A DNA stretch of 24,987 nucleotides from Dehalococcoidia bacterium (GTDB lineage: Bacteria > Chloroflexota > Dehalococcoidia > Lucifugimonadales > Lucifugimonadaceae), in NCBI GenBank assembly GCA_012270805.1, contig JAAXHR010000325.1, forward strand, positions 1 to 24,987. The letters are read 5' to 3'. Below the pieces are notes generated by a model that did no database searches, was not told where the DNA came from, and worked only from the letters and a program-made list of their open reading frames with translations. This document shows, in pieces, positions 7,432 through 15,881 of the stretch. Each line of letters begins with the position of its first letter. The stretch's first letter is position 1. Both the position numbers and the translations under genes were made by a program.

Positions 7432-8223
7432 TCAATAAACGGGTGCCGCTCCGCCGTCTACATTCACCGCCGTCCCCGAAACGTAGCTTGCGGCGGGTGA
7501 GCACAGAAACGCTATCACATCGCCAGCTTCTTCGGCCTCACCGACGCGGCCGAGTGGTATGCCCGGTCCATAAGATGCCCAGTGGTCTTCCAACGTGTAC
7601 GACGGATCTTTGGCGGCCGCCACTTCCCAATGTCGGCGATTCTGTCGACTCTTGATAGACCCGATGCAAACCGTGTTGACCCGGATGCCGTGCTCCCCGA
7701 ACTCCTTAGACCACGCCTTTGTGAGCGAGATCCCAGCGGCTCGAGATAGCGAAGTCGGTTGAGCACCACCGGGCGCAGCTTTACCTGCGGCCGTGGTGAT
7801 GTTGCAGATGGCGCCACAATCGGACCGTTTTAGATAGGGAAGGGCGTAGCGCGTCATGAATATCGCGCCTTTCACCTTGACCGAAAAGTCGAAGTCGACG
7901 AGTTCGTTGGTCATATCCTCGAATACATGAGACGACCCTTGTCCAGCGTTGTTGACCAGAATGTCGATACCGCCCAACTTCTCGGTTGCCGTATCGACCG
8001 CGCTTTTCACGGCTTCTTCGTCGGACACATCGGCCGAAACCGGGATTACCGTGCTGCCAGTATCGCTACTGATCTCGGCTGCGACAGCTTCCAAGTCGGT
8101 CAAGGTGCGTGCAAGGATCGCCACGCTCGCTCCCTCTTTCGCGAAACGCGTTGCCGCAGCCTTGCCGATGCCATCGCTGGCACCCGTCACGATTGCAACT
8201 TTTCCGTCTAGCCCAAGATCCAT
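7432..8223 (-). CDS. SDR-family protein with altered catalytic tetrad (copy 2)
   Basis: A 263-residue close paralogue of the protein encoded at 6552-7343, the same length and collinear throughout. TGASDGIG is at 13-20, NNAG at 91-94, and the same replacements are seen at the catalytic positions: Lys116, Thr144, Thr157 and Arg161. Conservation of the identical substitutions in both copies argues against recent decay. The C-terminal region SPAASYVSG and NVDGG is kept. ATG 8223 has AAAGGAA about ten bases upstream. The upstream in-frame extension to 8334 lacks family similarity and covers the probable promoter. It is first in the two-gene unit, divergent from the class V aminotransferase. The substrate is unknown. 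Confidence 0.85.
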   Translation of the reverse strand: MDLGLDGKVAIVTGASDGIGKAAATRFAKEGASVAILARTLTDLEAVAAEISSDTGSTVIPVSADVSDEEAVKSAVDTATEKLGGIDILVNNAGQGSSHVFEDMTNELVDFDFSVKVKGAIFMTRYALPYLKRSDCGAICNITTAAGKAAPGGAQPTSLSRAAGISLTKAWSKEFGEHGIRVNTVCIGSIKSRQNRRHWEVAAAKDPSYTLEDHWASYGPGIPLGRVGEAEEAGDVIAFLCSPAASYVSGTAVNVDGGAAPVY

Positions 8224-8295
8224 AGCGGCGTTTCCTTTCTCAAATCGATGCTTTGCCTGATTGCACCGCGAAGGTTTCCATTTGCTCAAGTGGAC

Positions 8296-8323
8296 GTTAT
8301 ACATTATCGTGAAATCTTGTCTC
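8296..8323 (-). promoter_or_regulatory. Candidate promoter of the SDR pair
   Basis: On the minus strand GAGACA (8323-8318) and TATAAC (8301-8296) are separated by 16 bases, matching consensus at 4/6 and 5/6. They lie about 73 bases before the SDR start at 8223, in the 131-base divergent region shared with the aminotransferase at 8355. Confidence 0.3.
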
Positions 8324-8354
8324 GTAAAAAACACCGCCCTTGAGGACCGGCCAA

Positions 8355-9599
8355 TTGACGAATAAACAATCAGCTAATGGGGAAGCTTCTGAAGTAGACC
8401 TCCTCGATTTTAGTCATCAGGCGGTCCCGCGGCGCATCATCTTGGGGCCCGGACCGAGCTCAGCCAGTCCACGTGTCCTCAGGGCGATGTCGCAACCTAT
8501 AATCGGCTACCTCGATCCGGCTTTCTTCACCATCCTTGACGAAGTCTCAGCGTTGCTAGACCGCGTGTTCATCACTAGTCAGACCACGATGACGGTCGCT
8601 GGCGCTGGCTCCGCTGGGATGGAAGCTGGCCTCTCCAGCCTGCTCGAACGTGGCGACAAGGCCATCATATGTGTCAACGGCTTCTTCTGCGAACGCCAGA
8701 TCCTGATGTGTGAACGACTCGGCATCGATGTTATCCGTGTCGAATCTCCCTACGGAAAACCCGTCGATCCGCAGATGCTCGAAGACGCACTAATTGGGAA
8801 CCCGGATGCCAAGTTGGTCTCTGCCATCCACGCCGAGACATCCGCCGGCGTGCTGCAAGATATCAACACGCTATCCGCATTGGCGCACGACCATGACGCC
8901 CTATTCATGACCGATGTCGTCACTTCGCTGGCAGGTACTCCCGTGGAGTTCGACGCATGGGAGATCGACTACGCGTACGGCGGCTCCCAGAAGTGCTTGG
9001 CGGCACCCCCCGGTATTAGTCCTGTAGCCATCTCTGATCGGGCATTGGAACACATTCGTAATCGCAAGACGCTGCCGAGTTCCTGGTACCTTGATCTATC
9101 CCTCATCGCCGATTATTGGGGCCCCGAGCACGTCCACCACCACACCAGTCCCGTGAGCATGATCTATGGTCTCCGCGAAGCGTTGATGCTCGTAAAGGAA
9201 GAAGGCTTGGAGACCCGCTGGCTGCGACACGAAAAAGTAGCCCAGGCTCTACGAGCAGGACTCGCAGCACTGCATCTCGATTCGCCAGTCGATCCCCGAG
9301 ATCGGCTTAACCAACTGACTGTGGTGCCACTTCCGAATGGTGTGAACGACGGTGAATTGCGGTCCGCGCTGCTGAACGAGTACTCGATCGAGGTCGGACG
9401 TGGCCTAGGCCAGTTTGCGGGCAAGGTTATCCGCGTCGGCTTGATGGGTGAATCTTGCGTGCCAGCGAATGTGTTCGCACTACTCAGCGCGCTGGAGCAT
9501 ATCCTCCCCAGATTCGGATATGAAGTGTCGAGAGGTGAAGCCGTAGCCGCAGCATCAAAGACGCTTGCGGCGGATCCGTCGCCGGTTGCGACGATCTAG
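8355..9599 (+). CDS. Class V aminotransferase, serine/alanine-glyoxylate type
   Basis: A 414-residue fold-type I, class V PLP enzyme like alanine-glyoxylate, serine-glyoxylate and serine-pyruvate aminotransferases. The N-terminal LGPGPSSASPRVL (30-42) is the family hallmark. HAETS (159-163) and Asp187 in FMTDVV contact the cofactor. Lys213 in GGSQKCLAAPPG forms the Schiff base, and Arg360 in VIRVGLMG binds the substrate carboxylate. No ATG is available. TTG 8355 is preferred over TTG 8340 because GAGG lies nine bases before it. With glycolate oxidase subunits on the opposite strand ending exactly at its stop, conversion of glyoxylate to glycine is the likely role. That reaction is inference from family and neighbours. 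Confidence 0.87.
   Translation: MTNKQSANGEASEVDLLDFSHQAVPRRIILGPGPSSASPRVLRAMSQPIIGYLDPAFFTILDEVSALLDRVFITSQTTMTVAGAGSAGMEAGLSSLLERGDKAIICVNGFFCERQILMCERLGIDVIRVESPYGKPVDPQMLEDALIGNPDAKLVSAIHAETSAGVLQDINTLSALAHDHDALFMTDVVTSLAGTPVEFDAWEIDYAYGGSQKCLAAPPGISPVAISDRALEHIRNRKTLPSSWYLDLSLIADYWGPEHVHHHTSPVSMIYGLREALMLVKEEGLETRWLRHEKVAQALRAGLAALHLDSPVDPRDRLNQLTVVPLPNGVNDGELRSALLNEYSIEVGRGLGQFAGKVIRVGLMGESCVPANVFALLSALEHILPRFGYEVSRGEAVAAASKTLAADPSPVATI
9596..9599. other. Palindromic CTAG providing stop codons for both convergent genes
   Basis: The + strand aminotransferase stops at TAG 9597-9599, and the minus-strand glcF stops at TAG reading 9598-9596. The palindrome CTAG therefore ends both genes with a four-base overlap, and there is no room for a terminator between them. 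Confidence 0.9.
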
Positions 9600-10906
9600 G
9601 CGTAATCCCCGCCCGTCCGATACGCTTCGTCTAGCAAATCGACGACGTATCTAACCTCTACATCCGCTTCTGCGCGTCCAAGCGCATTCGTCAGTTGCAA
9701 CGCGCATCCCGGGTTGCCCGTCGCCATGTAGCTCGCACCGCTCGCTACGATGTTCCGCGCCTTGCGGTCACCTAGACGCATCGACATATCGCGTTGCGAG
9801 ATCGAGTATGTGCCTGCGGATCCGCAGCAAACCGTGGATTCCGCCATATCAACCAGATCGACACCAAGGATCGACTTCAGAATCTTCCGCGGTGGATCGC
9901 TGATGCGTTGCGTCGACAGCAGGTGACAAGGGTCTTGGAACACGATCTTGGCATCGATCCGGCCGCTAGGCGCACTCCATCCATACTCGGCTAGTAGTTC
10001 GTGGATATCTCGCGTCTTTCTCGCCAACTCCTCAGCCATCTCATCGCCGTCCAATAACTCGCCGTACTCTTTCATCGTCGAGCCGCACCCGGCAGACGAT
10101 GAAACGACGGCGTCCGGATTCATCGAGAGCAGGGCAGAGATATTGTTGGCGGCCATCTGTCGAGCAGTAGATCGTTCGCCGGCGTACATGTTCAATGAGC
10201 CACAGCATCCCTGTTCTGCTGGTAAGTGAACTTCGAACCCGTTGTGCACTAGCACCCGGAGCGTCGCATTCATCGTGTCAGCATGCATCATCGACATCAC
10301 ACATCCGCCTAACAATGCCACTCTAGCCTTGATGCGTGCGTTGGGCTTGAGAACCCGACCATCCGCTTCGAAGAACTCCGTACCTATCGTCGGCAAAGAC
10401 TCGTCGAGATAGATGTATCGCTTCGGCAACACATTCATCACGCCGATCTTTTTGGTGATATCGCGGACGACCGACCGTTGGTAAAAACGCGTCATCTTCC
10501 CGAAAGTCCGCATCAACTTGGGTTTAGGCAATAGTCGGTTGAACCCCAACTCGCGTGCGAACCGCTCACGGAACGGACGCTTGACGCGTGACTTCATCTC
10601 GGCCCGCGTCGCCATCATGATCCGACCGTACGGGACGCCGGAGGGACACGCCACTTCGCAAGCCCGACACTGCAGACACAGATCCCAATGACGCGTCACC
10701 GTCGGCGACATCTCGACGCGGCCCTCGTTAACCGCTTTCATCAGCGTCAGGCGTCCCCGCGGCGACTCCGCTTCAAGTCCGGTCTCCAAGTAAGTTGGGC
10801 AGGCGTTCAGACAGAAACCACACTGCACGCATTTGTATAGATCATCCTCCGAAGGCGCATCTAAGGTGATGAAACCTCGTTCGGACGGTTTGGGCGTCGA
10901 TTTCAA
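9596..10906 (-). CDS. glcF: Glycolate oxidase iron-sulfur subunit
   Basis: A 436-residue electron-transfer subunit of the GlcDEF-type glycolate (2-hydroxyacid) oxidase. Two 4Fe-4S ferredoxin motifs lie in the N-terminal part: Cys26, 29, 32, 36 and Cys77, 80, 83, 87. Two CCG domains follow, with Cys-Cys-Gly at 234-236 and 360-362 plus GCV at 201-203 and DPCHL at 325-329, as in heterodisulfide-reductase-like subunits. Length matches GlcF. The start is TTG 10906, with AGGA eight bases upstream and only 16 bases after the glcE stop, so it is in one operon with glcE. It probably passes electrons from the flavin subunits toward the quinone pool at the membrane. A lactate-utilisation homologue is less likely given glcE and glcD in the window. 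Confidence 0.92.
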   Translation of the reverse strand: MKSTPKPSERGFITLDAPSEDDLYKCVQCGFCLNACPTYLETGLEAESPRGRLTLMKAVNEGRVEMSPTVTRHWDLCLQCRACEVACPSGVPYGRIMMATRAEMKSRVKRPFRERFARELGFNRLLPKPKLMRTFGKMTRFYQRSVVRDITKKIGVMNVLPKRYIYLDESLPTIGTEFFEADGRVLKPNARIKARVALLGGCVMSMMHADTMNATLRVLVHNGFEVHLPAEQGCCGSLNMYAGERSTARQMAANNISALLSMNPDAVVSSSAGCGSTMKEYGELLDGDEMAEELARKTRDIHELLAEYGWSAPSGRIDAKIVFQDPCHLLSTQRISDPPRKILKSILGVDLVDMAESTVCCGSAGTYSISQRDMSMRLGDRKARNIVASGASYMATGNPGCALQLTNALGRAEADVEVRYVVDLLDEAYRTGGDYA

Positions 10907-10922
10907 CCTACGAATCCTGAAA

Positions 10923-12206
10923 TCAAATCCTGAACGCGAACCTGCCTGGATTCAGCGTTTTGTTCGGATCGAACTGTTCCTTCATCCTCTCCATGATCTG
11001 CGCCGAAGATGCATCGATGCCGAAAACGTCGATCGCATTCTTGACCGCAGATGGACAACGTTCAACCGTAACGGAGCCGTGAACCTCGCGAATCATCCGT
11101 TTGGATTCCTCAACAAACTCCACTGCCGATTGATCGTCGATCTCTTCGACATTGAACTGCATCGAACCATAGCCGACATCGAAGGTCGCAGATGTCGGAG
11201 TCGCGTCGCTGCGCCCTAGTAACCTCTCCAACCTGCTAATTAGACCAAGAGATGTTGTAGGTTTTGCGGCGACCCGCAGGCTGACAGCCGCGTCATCGCC
11301 GGTTCCGCCTGCGTAAGTCCAAATGTCGGCTTCATTCGCTCCCGACAAAACCTCGTAACCTGTCGCCGGAACCGTTCCTGCAAGACCGGTCAGTTCGTTC
11401 ACTTGACGCACTAGTGCTACTTTCGATCCCGAAACTTGAACCAGCATGAGATACGCAGGGTCACTCGGCATTGCTTCCATATCCATATGTCGTTGAGCCG
11501 CCAACTCCCTTATCGCCCCAACTGCGCGGGAGCCAGAGAACAGTTGAGCAGCTTCAATCGCTATGTTCGATTGGTCTACGCCCAACGCCGCGTTCGCCGC
11601 TACTCCTAAGCTGTCAAACCACATCGCAACCGTCTGTGTACCCTCAGGGACAGGAACTAACTTCAACGCCACACTCACGATCACTCCCAAAGTTCCGAAT
11701 GCTCCCGTATGCAGGCGATGCAGATCGTATCCCTGAACATTCTTGACCACCCGTCCCCCAGTTTTCGTCGGAGTACCATCCGCGAGGACGACAGACATGC
11801 CGATCACCCAGTCTCGGATTCCCCCGAACCGCGGTGCTAATCGACTCGGCGCGTTGGACGCAACTGATCCACCTATCGTCGCACCTGTTGATTTCGCCAC
11901 CTCGAAAGGCAACCTCTGTTTAGATTCGGCAAGCAACAAATACAGTTCCGATATCGTCGTACCTGCATCGCATACAACCGTCATGTCACCAGGAACGTGT
12001 TCGACGTCCGACTTCAAGCCGGTTAGATCAAACGCCACATCGTAACCAGCTGGAATGTTGCCGATCCCCATGCGCGTCCCGCCTCCCCACGGAACGACCG
12101 TCTTACCTTGAGCGTGGAGTTCCGAAAGATACGATGCCGCGTCCGACTTTGTTGTCGGACTGATGACCTCGTTGGGCATCAACCCGTCGACTCGGTAGTC
12201 GGGCAA
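10923..12206 (-). CDS. glcE: Glycolate oxidase FAD-binding subunit
   Basis: A 427-residue FAD-binding PCMH-type subunit. Flavin-binding segments are VPWGGGTRMGIG (38-49), GATIGGSVASN (108-118) and the stretch around GRVVKNVQGYD (151-161) followed by HTGAFGTLG. This last arrangement distinguishes GlcE from GlcD. The C-terminus ends with DPNKTLNPGRF, typical of the family. Start TTG 12206 is favoured over ATG 12179 because AGGAG, inside the last codons of the preceding VOC gene, lies ten bases upstream. It sits seven bases after that gene and 16 bases before glcF, so it belongs to the minus-strand cluster that begins at 16980. Together with GlcF and the GlcD encoded at 17451 it should oxidise glycolate to glyoxylate. 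Confidence 0.91.
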   Translation of the reverse strand: MPDYRVDGLMPNEVISPTTKSDAASYLSELHAQGKTVVPWGGGTRMGIGNIPAGYDVAFDLTGLKSDVEHVPGDMTVVCDAGTTISELYLLLAESKQRLPFEVAKSTGATIGGSVASNAPSRLAPRFGGIRDWVIGMSVVLADGTPTKTGGRVVKNVQGYDLHRLHTGAFGTLGVIVSVALKLVPVPEGTQTVAMWFDSLGVAANAALGVDQSNIAIEAAQLFSGSRAVGAIRELAAQRHMDMEAMPSDPAYLMLVQVSGSKVALVRQVNELTGLAGTVPATGYEVLSGANEADIWTYAGGTGDDAAVSLRVAAKPTTSLGLISRLERLLGRSDATPTSATFDVGYGSMQFNVEEIDDQSAVEFVEESKRMIREVHGSVTVERCPSAVKNAIDVFGIDASSAQIMERMKEQFDPNKTLNPGRFAFRI

Positions 12207-12213
12207 TTGTGCT

Positions 12214-12627
12214 CTACTCCTGCAACGAGTAGTTGAACTGCCAGCTTATTCCGAATTTATCGGTGCACGATCCGTGATACGCGCCCCAAAACTGTTTTTC
12301 CAACGGCGTCGTTACGTTTCCGCCGTCTGACAGTTTGGCGAACTGCTCTTCCATCTCCTCGACGCTTGAAGGTTCAAGCGATATAGAGAAGTTGTCTCCA
12401 ACGACTGGCGGGGGACGGAATGCCGCAGGAACATCGCTACCCATCAAGAACCCGGAGCCCAGAGGAAAAGAGATGTGCATAACGTTGTCCAATTCATCTT
12501 CGGCGACATCCATGCCATCCGGCCCTTCCCTGAACGTCGTCACAAACGCGAAATCGCCGCCGAAAACGGATCGGTAGAACTCGAAAACCTCGTGGCAGTT
12601 GCCGTTGAAAAACAGATAGATGTTCAT
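12214..12627 (-). CDS. VOC superfamily (PhnB-like) protein, copy 1
   Basis: A 137-residue protein of the vicinal oxygen chelate fold, in the PhnB-like group related to glyoxalases and bleomycin-resistance proteins. The start IYLFFNGNCHEVFEFY with VFGG is characteristic, as is the C-terminal GAYHGSCTDKFGISWQ, giving two beta-alpha-beta-beta-beta modules. Biochemical roles for this group are mostly unknown. AGGAG lies eight bases before the ATG. It is a clear paralogue of the protein at 12680-13090, 52 bases upstream in the same operon. The glcE start follows after seven bases, with its binding site inside this gene. A role in handling a reactive aldehyde or diol made by the cluster is possible, by inference only. 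Confidence 0.85.
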   Translation of the reverse strand: MNIYLFFNGNCHEVFEFYRSVFGGDFAFVTTFREGPDGMDVAEDELDNVMHISFPLGSGFLMGSDVPAAFRPPPVVGDNFSISLEPSSVEEMEEQFAKLSDGGNVTTPLEKQFWGAYHGSCTDKFGISWQFNYSLQE

Positions 12628-12679
12628 GTTCGATACTCCTGAGACCGAAATAGTAGCGTGGCAATCTCCTCTGCGGCTA

Positions 12680-13090
12680 CTAGTGCTCCGTGTTGAGTTG
12701 CCAGCTTATCCCGAACTTGTCGATGCAAGATCCGAAGTAAGCACCCCAGAACTGGTCCTCCATCGGCGTCGTCACCTGACCGCCTTCAGAAAGTTTGGCG
12801 AACAACTCATCCGCCGCTTCTCGGCTCGTCGGCTGATATGAGATCGAAAAGTTGTTGCCCTGTGTCACCGGTGGCGCAAACTGCGACGGCACGTCAGAAC
12901 CCATCAATACGGAAGAGCCAATCGGGTAGGAGACGTGCATCACTTGGTCCAGCTCTTCTTCCGGCATCCCCATGTCAGGGCCATTTCGGAAAGTCTCCAT
13001 CAGGTCGAAATCGCCGCCGAAGATCGAGCGATAGAACTCGAAGACTTCTCGACAATTGCCATTGAAGTGGAGATAGATAGTCAGGCTCAA
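12680..13090 (-). CDS. VOC superfamily (PhnB-like) protein, copy 2
   Basis: A 136-residue paralogue of the VOC protein at 12214-12627. It shares the NGNCREVFEFYRSIFGGDF block at the N-terminus, VMHVSYPIGSSVLMGSDVP in the middle and GAYFGSCIDKFGISWQ at the C-terminus. The start is TTG 13090, since no in-frame ATG precedes the conserved N-terminus. The binding site (GGGAA about nine bases upstream) is weak, so coupling to the aldo-keto reductase 17 bases upstream is likely. Tandem duplication of the ancestral gene is the simplest origin. The proteins are clearly diverged, so the duplication is not recent. Confidence 0.84.
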   Translation of the reverse strand: MSLTIYLHFNGNCREVFEFYRSIFGGDFDLMETFRNGPDMGMPEEELDQVMHVSYPIGSSVLMGSDVPSQFAPPVTQGNNFSISYQPTSREAADELFAKLSEGGQVTTPMEDQFWGAYFGSCIDKFGISWQLNTEH

Positions 13091-13107
13091 TTCGGAGTTC
13101 CCGCGTT

Positions 13108-14118
13108 CTAGCGTTTAGCACTAATCTGATCCTGATTGTAAGTGCTCGTGACTTCTGAGTAAGTTGTCCTAACGGCCTCGCTCGCCGCGGTCGCTTCATC
13201 AAGCGCTTCTTGGGGGACATCTTCATGCCAGGCCTCTAGATTAGAGCGCACGTGTTCCACCGTGTGGGCACCCATAATGCATGCCGTCACGGCCGGGTTG
13301 CTGATGACCCAGCGCGAGGTCAGAGCGTTCATCGAAATCCCGTATTTCTCTGCGATGGCAACGATCTTCTCAACAACGTTGAAGTTGGCTTGTGACCAAT
13401 ATGTATTCCTAAAGGATTGATAGTGTCGGAAAGCAGGCGAGAATCGGCTACCCGGCTCGGCCTTGAAGTGCAGATCCTGTCCTAGCAGAAGACCGCCGGA
13501 CCTGGGCGAGAATGCCATGACACCCAGGCCGTGCTCTTTGCAGGCAGGGAACAGCTCGCGCTCTGGGTCTCTGGCCAACAAGCTGTATCTGCCTTGATAG
13601 CAATCGAAACGACGGGCACCTAACTTTTCCGCTTGCCACAATGCTTCCATGAGTTGAAACGCAGCGAAATTGGCCACACCTATATAGCGCGCCTTCCCAG
13701 CTTGGACGATGTCGCTATACGCAAGCACGAACTCGTCGATCGGCACATCAGGAGGGAAGTCGTGGATCTGGTAGAGGTCGATGTAATCGGTTCGCAATCG
13801 TCGCAGCGAGTCGTCGATCGCCTGCATCGCGTATTTGCGACTGACCTGACGATCGTTCGGCCCGAGTCCAAGACGCCCGTTTCCCTTGGAAGCCAAAATG
13901 ACATCGTATCGCCGTCCCTGCATGAATTTGCCGACAAATGTCTCAGAGCGACCTTCTTCGTAGACGTTGGCAGTGTCGATGAAATTTACTCCGCCTTCGA
14001 ACGCGGCAGCCATCACCCGCAACGATTCCGCCTCATCCATCTGCCCGCCGAAGTTGTCGCCGCCCATGCAGTATTCAGATACTCTGAGGCCGGTTCTTCC
14101 TAGTCTGACGTAGTTCAT
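13108..14118 (-). CDS. Aldo-keto reductase (copy 1)
   Basis: A 336-residue (beta/alpha)8 NADPH-dependent oxidoreductase. The catalytic tetrad is intact: Asp48 in FIDTANVY, Tyr53, Lys78 in ASKGN and His119 in YQIHDF. The N-terminus MNYVRLGRTGLRVSEYCMGG is typical of the Tas/YajO-like AKR families. The ATG at 14118 has only a weak upstream purine stretch (CGGGA). It lies 18 bases after the GIY-YIG-like gene and 17 bases before the VOC gene, in the same minus-strand series. The likely reaction is interconversion of a sugar, aldehyde or ketone with its alcohol. The substrate cannot be told from sequence. Confidence 0.9.
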   Translation of the reverse strand: MNYVRLGRTGLRVSEYCMGGDNFGGQMDEAESLRVMAAAFEGGVNFIDTANVYEEGRSETFVGKFMQGRRYDVILASKGNGRLGLGPNDRQVSRKYAMQAIDDSLRRLRTDYIDLYQIHDFPPDVPIDEFVLAYSDIVQAGKARYIGVANFAAFQLMEALWQAEKLGARRFDCYQGRYSLLARDPERELFPACKEHGLGVMAFSPRSGGLLLGQDLHFKAEPGSRFSPAFRHYQSFRNTYWSQANFNVVEKIVAIAEKYGISMNALTSRWVISNPAVTACIMGAHTVEHVRSNLEAWHEDVPQEALDEATAASEAVRTTYSEVTSTYNQDQISAKR

Positions 14119-14136
14119 GCGTAAATCCCGCGAGTG

Positions 14137-14829
14137 TTAACTCCTCGGTCCGTTGATGTCGGATAGACACGCTGGGCTGTCCCAATCGGAGTCGAGTTCG
14201 GTAAGCTTCCCAGTTTCATTGACGCAATTCTTCAACAGATCAAGAAATCGAGGATCGTATTTGCTTTTCGTGTGTTGCACGTTCCATAGACCAGACCGTT
14301 TGATGGATGCGTTATCCGAGGAATGGCCCAACCATCTTTTAGACGGTTTGTCGACCACACCTCGGGTTCGGTGGCTTAGCAGCGCGATGGCGTTGCTTTC
14401 GATCTTGCGCCGTTTCAGATGTCCATCTTTGCCGTCGACGTTTATCCAAAGAAACGGCATGTCTCCGACGTAATTGCTGATACACCTTGAGTGGTTGTGG
14501 TCTTGATTTCTTTCAGATCGTGACTTTAGAGCTGCGTTCACATGATTGCGGAAAACTGACCGACCACCGTCTTGTTTGTGTTCGTACAGCCGATTCCAAA
14601 GTCGACTCTTCGAATTGGCATTAACGGCATGGGTACCCACGCGTACCACACGCAATTCTGAATCAGAGGTCGAACGGTACTCTCCGTTTTCGAAGAAGAA
14701 ATAGACACCGCGATTTGGCCACCCCATGTTCCAGTTACAAGTGGACAGTTGCCGTTTGCCACCGACGCGGTTTTCTAGCTGTTTGAGCAGTTCATAAAAA
14801 TGCTCAATGTGACAAGCTCGATCACTCAT
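14137..14829 (-). CDS. GIY-YIG nuclease-like protein
   Basis: A 230-residue protein with an apparent degenerate GIY-YIG fold. From ATG 14829, GVY at 41-43 stands for GIY and the VRVGTH segment (Gly65) for YIG. Arg80 and His84 sit in RLYEH, and Glu144 in KIESNAIALLS fits the metal-binding glutamate. WLGHSSD and SGLWN follow in the C-terminal part. From memory this layout matches a conserved family of mostly hypothetical proteins with a predicted GIY-YIG domain. The expected chemistry would be DNA cleavage, which does not fit the metabolic neighbours. It is wedged between two aldo-keto reductase genes with gaps of 7 and 18 bases and looks less GC-rich than they are, suggesting later insertion. 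GTG 14832 is an alternative start. Confidence 0.6.
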   Translation of the reverse strand: MSDRACHIEHFYELLKQLENRVGGKRQLSTCNWNMGWPNRGVYFFFENGEYRSTSDSELRVVRVGTHAVNANSKSRLWNRLYEHKQDGGRSVFRNHVNAALKSRSERNQDHNHSRCISNYVGDMPFLWINVDGKDGHLKRRKIESNAIALLSHRTRGVVDKPSKRWLGHSSDNASIKRSGLWNVQHTKSKYDPRFLDLLKNCVNETGKLTELDSDWDSPACLSDINGPRS

Positions 14830-14836
14830 CACTACT

Positions 14837-15859
14837 TCACGCCGCCCTCGTTAAAGTCACGCCCGCCTGCCCGGACTGCGGCGGGTAGTTCATCGGTGCA
14901 CCTGCCTGAAACTCATCTGCAATCGTCCGTACCTCAGACATAGCCTCTTCACTTGCCGCCAAACTCCACGCGTCAAGGATGCCATCCAATTGATCCATAG
15001 TACGCGCTCCGAATATCGGTGCCGTCACACCATCATGTTCTGCCACCCACTGTAACGCCAGCCTGATAACCGGTTCGCCATATCGCTCTGCTACCGACAC
15101 GAGTTTCACAACCGTCTCGTGACGCAGATCATCGCCGTATCTTCGCTTCAACACGCCTCCCCGCGAATCGTCGCGAACTCCGAACTTGGAGTCCGATGCA
15201 TACGAATCCAGATGCTTGCCCGTCAATAAACCGCTCGCCAACGGGCTGTAGGGCACAACCGCAACGCCGTACTTCCTCGCCAGCGGTATCATCTCAATCG
15301 CCAATCCCGGCTGCAGGATGTTGAATACGCTCTGGATCGCCTCGACCCGATAGAGATTCCTAATATCCGACGTCCATAAAGCGGACGCCAACACCCAAGT
15401 CGGGAAGTTCGAAGCTCCCGCGTAAAGCACTTTGCCTTGGTGGATGAGATCATCAACCGCGCGTAGCGTTTCCTCGATCGGAGTCTCTGAATCCCACGAA
15501 TGGCAGTAGAGCAGATCGATCCGGTCCGTATTCAACCGCTTTAGCGAACCCTCCACCGTACGAACGATGTGATAACGGGACGCCCCAATATCGTTTACCC
15601 CGTCACCCACCTGCGACCGGTACTTCGTCGCTAGCACTATCTGATCACGCTGACCGGAACCACGGAAGTAGTTGCCGATAACCCGCTCCGAATCGCCAAT
15701 CGAGTACGAGTCCGACGTATCAAGGAAATTGATCCCCGTATCGAACGCCTTAGCCATGATGCGATGCGAAGTCGCCTCATCGCAGCCGTAGGGATTGCCG
15801 AAGTTATCCGATCCCAGGCACAGGTTCGAGACTTTGACACCGGTGCGGCCGAGTTTCAC
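14837..15859 (-). CDS. Aldo-keto reductase (copy 2), start codon uncertain
   Basis: A 340-residue aldo-keto reductase counted from GTG 15859, with intact tetrad Asp47, Tyr52, Lys79 (ATKY) and His120 (CHSW). The first residues MKLGRTGVKVS begin abruptly. The in-frame codons upstream encode PIEY, and family members usually start with a (M)EYxxLGRTG segment, so the true start is probably upstream. A perfect GGAGG (15886-15882) stands seven bases before an in-frame ATC (15874-15872), and no ATG, GTG or TTG lies at that spacing. Either ATC is used as a rare start or an ATG has mutated. It follows the Gfo/Idh/MocA gene and precedes the GIY-YIG-like gene by seven bases. The substrate is probably a sugar or aldehyde. 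Confidence 0.88.
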   Translation of the reverse strand: MKLGRTGVKVSNLCLGSDNFGNPYGCDEATSHRIMAKAFDTGINFLDTSDSYSIGDSERVIGNYFRGSGQRDQIVLATKYRSQVGDGVNDIGASRYHIVRTVEGSLKRLNTDRIDLLYCHSWDSETPIEETLRAVDDLIHQGKVLYAGASNFPTWVLASALWTSDIRNLYRVEAIQSVFNILQPGLAIEMIPLARKYGVAVVPYSPLASGLLTGKHLDSYASDSKFGVRDDSRGGVLKRRYGDDLRHETVVKLVSVAERYGEPVIRLALQWVAEHDGVTAPIFGARTMDQLDGILDAWSLAASEEAMSEVRTIADEFQAGAPMNYPPQSGQAGVTLTRAA

Positions 15860-15881
15860 ATATTCGATCGGGATGGTGCTA

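Noticed and set aside
12206..12640. Possible frameshift or fusion between the VOC gene and glcE
   Set aside because: The VOC protein ends at its normal family length, and glcE has its own binding site and start, so they are simply adjacent genes.
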